A stretch of DNA of 24,892 nt from assembly GCA_021295835.1 (NCBI GenBank), contig JAGWBP010000032.1, forward strand, positions 1 through 24,892, written 5' to 3'. The notes below the pieces were generated by a model. The model was not told where the DNA came from. It saw only the letters and a list, made by a program, of their open reading frames with translations, and ran no database searches. Below, in pieces: positions 23,517 to 24,892 of this stretch. Source of the DNA: Gemmatimonadota bacterium (GTDB taxonomy: Bacteria > Gemmatimonadota > Gemmatimonadetes > Longimicrobiales > Gaopeijiaceae). Numbering within the stretch: position 1 is the stretch's first letter; each line of letters starts with the position of its first letter. The translations under genes and the position numbers were made by a program.

Positions 23517-24239
23517 ATGCGCTCCGCCGCAACCAAACTTCGACTGATCGTCGCTACGGATACGCGACTGGCGGCACCTCGCGACATCGTGCACATGGTC
23601 GGCGACGCACTTCGGGCCGGGTGCCCGGCGGTGCAGCTGCGCGAGAAGGAGCTCCCCGCCCGCGACGTCCTGCCGCTTGCCCGCACCCTGCGACGAGCCA
23701 CGCACGACGCTGGTGCCCTCCTGTTTGTGAACGACCGACTAGATGTGGCGCTCGCCGTCGGTGCCGACGGAGTGCACCTGGGACCGGATGATCTGCCGGT
23801 CGGCCTCGCCAGACAGATGGCCCCGCCTAGCTTCATGATCGGCTACTCTGCCTCCACGGTCGCCCGAGCACGATCCGCCATCGCCAGCGGCGCGGACTAC
23901 ATCGGGTGTGGCCCGGTCTTCCCAACCACGACCAAGCCCGATGCGGGTAGCGCCATCGGCGTCGCACAACTGGCCCGTATCGTCCAGGCGATCGACGCAC
24001 CCGTTGTGGCGATTGGCGGAATCACCCCCGAAAACGCCCCTTCCGCCATCCAGGCAGGAGCAGCGGGCGTGGCCGCAATCGGTGCCGTGATGACGGCGGC
24101 CGATCCCCGCGCGACCACGAGCGGACTCCTCGCCGCACCCGAAGCGCATAGCAGCCCGTGGACAAACCTCCCACGGCATTCGAGCGGCGCTGCATCCGCG
24201 CTGGACCGATGCTCCCTGCGTCCCTCCTCGGGCCGGTAG
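23517..24239 (+). CDS. thiE: thiamine-phosphate synthase
   Basis: Couples HMP pyrophosphate and thiazole phosphate to thiamine phosphate (TIM barrel). 240 residues from ATG 23517. QLREKELP (40-47), VNDRLDVALAVGADGVHLG, IGYSAST, YIGCGPVFPTTTKPDAG and VVAIGGITPENA are the full motif set. About 35 residues after the fold (HSSPWTNLPRHSS..) are low-complexity and have no counterpart in the usual protein of about 210 residues. The ribosome binding site is weak; the gene begins 28 bases after mltG. thiD lies 20 kb away on the other strand. Confidence 0.94.
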   Translation: MRSAATKLRLIVATDTRLAAPRDIVHMVGDALRAGCPAVQLREKELPARDVLPLARTLRRATHDAGALLFVNDRLDVALAVGADGVHLGPDDLPVGLARQMAPPSFMIGYSASTVARARSAIASGADYIGCGPVFPTTTKPDAGSAIGVAQLARIVQAIDAPVVAIGGITPENAPSAIQAGAAGVAAIGAVMTAADPRATTSGLLAAPEAHSSPWTNLPRHSSGAASALDRCSLRPSSGR

Positions 24240-24368
24240 CGCTGCTACCAACCCCTGCGGTCCGCAGATGCGCCCTGGCGGCATTCGAGGGGCGCTTCGG
24301 TGCTCGCGCGGGTTCATCCACGGACTGCTGGTTAGCAGCGTCCCCCAATGGCGTACCCACATGCGACA
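24240..24368. other. spacer between thiE and the rRNA terminator hairpin
   Basis: No gene seen. It holds two short hairpins, 24235-24249 (six-base arms across the thiE stop) and 24325-24338 (five-base arms, GGTT loop). Neither has a U-tract. Confidence 0.4.
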
Positions 24369-24406
24369 CGCGCCCCGCCCGGTGGACTGCCACCGGCCGG
24401 GGCGCG
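24369..24406 (-). terminator. GC-rich hairpin downstream of 5S rRNA
   Basis: Arms of 17 positions (24369-24385 and 24390-24406) pair everywhere except one mismatch (24378/24397), with a four-base loop. It lies about ten bases beyond the 5S 3' end and between convergent thiE and the rRNA operon, so it probably ends the rRNA transcript. No T-run follows on either strand, so it is not a textbook intrinsic terminator; a role in 5S processing is also possible. Confidence 0.6.
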
Positions 24407-24415
24407 AAACAGCAG

Positions 24416-24534
24416 GCTGGCGGCGACGTACTCTCCCACCGGGTTGCCCCAGCAGTACCATCCGCGCGGCAGGACTTTACTTCCGAGTTCGGGATGGGAT
24501 CGGGTGTGGCCCCTGCGCTCTGGCCACCAGCCAA
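24416..24534 (-). rRNA. rrf: 5S ribosomal RNA
   Basis: The minus strand reads as a bacterial 5S: terminal helix GGCTGG near 24532 pairing with CCAGCC near 24417, the conserved CACACCCGATCCCATCCCGA and GAACTCGGAAG segments, GATGGTACTG, and GGGAGAGTA near the 3' end. The length of about 118 bases is normal. Ends are estimated from the terminal helix and may be off by a few bases. Confidence 0.95.
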
Positions 24535-24601
24535 GCGCAAACAAACCAAGGTAGAAGAAGAGAGGTGCCTTACGTGCCAGAAGGCGTCCCAAACAATAAT
24601 G

Positions 24602-24892
<291 letters not shown>

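Noticed and set aside
24235..24338. Two small hairpins after thiE as terminators
   Set aside because: The stems are five to six bases without U-tracts; the long hairpin at 24369-24406 is a far better candidate.
24535..24601. tRNA gene in the 23S-5S spacer
   Set aside because: It is only about 67 bases and no cloverleaf or T-loop consensus was found.

Overview
The window is GC-rich bacterial DNA with dense coding, many GTG/TTG starts and stop/start overlaps. An outer-membrane barrel protein with a plug-like domain points to a diderm. The gene order icd-pepA-barrel-yicC-gmk-rpoZ-coaBC-udg-dnaB-ispD, the base composition and the start-codon use are compatible with Gemmatimonadota. That placement is inference; the partial 23S rRNA at the right edge would settle it.

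Left part, plus strand (1-7120): a decayed or misread hypothetical ORF (45-559); a promoter-like element with a strong ribosome binding site driving a 19-codon ORF (640-699); a purine-salvage pair, NupC transporter and purine nucleoside phosphorylase, the second apparently starting at CTG; thiD on the opposite strand, tail to tail with the phosphorylase; a SpoU-type RNA 2'-O-methyltransferase with an in-frame TAG; a prepilin peptidase; and an ALDH7-family aldehyde dehydrogenase.

Middle, minus strand (7230-9690): a BCCT transporter broken by one extra base in a G run; a three-repeat remnant of a plant-type leucine-rich-repeat protein; and a 170-residue ORF resembling the last helix and cytoplasmic tail of a xanthine/uracil permease. 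Upstream of that ORF is a well-formed promoter overlaid by two 18-bp palindromes 21 bp apart. This is the accessory, rearranged-looking part of the window.

Right-centre, minus strand (9771-20667): a probable ten-gene unit, icd, pepA, barrel protein, yicC, gmk, rpoZ, coaBC, udg, dnaB, ispD. It joins the TCA cycle, peptide turnover, RNA decay, GMP phosphorylation, the RNA polymerase omega subunit, CoA synthesis, DNA repair and replication, and isoprenoid synthesis. Several junctions overlap (GTGA overlaps at pepA/barrel and yicC/gmk, 11 bp at coaBC/udg).

Right part, plus strand (20906-24239): a Fic-like protein whose active-site histidine position holds Ser and whose motif is one residue short, with a C-terminal winged-helix-like segment; ruvX; mltG with a lipobox-like N-terminus; and thiE. 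A perfect 7-bp inverted repeat with overlapping -35-like elements lies between icd and the Fic-like gene. The end of an rRNA operon (23S 3' part, 5S, GC-rich hairpin) enters from the right on the minus strand.

No CRISPR array, tRNA gene, complete insertion sequence or prophage was seen. The best candidates for unusual biology are the degenerate Fic/winged-helix protein and the tandem operator in front of the permease-tail ORF.
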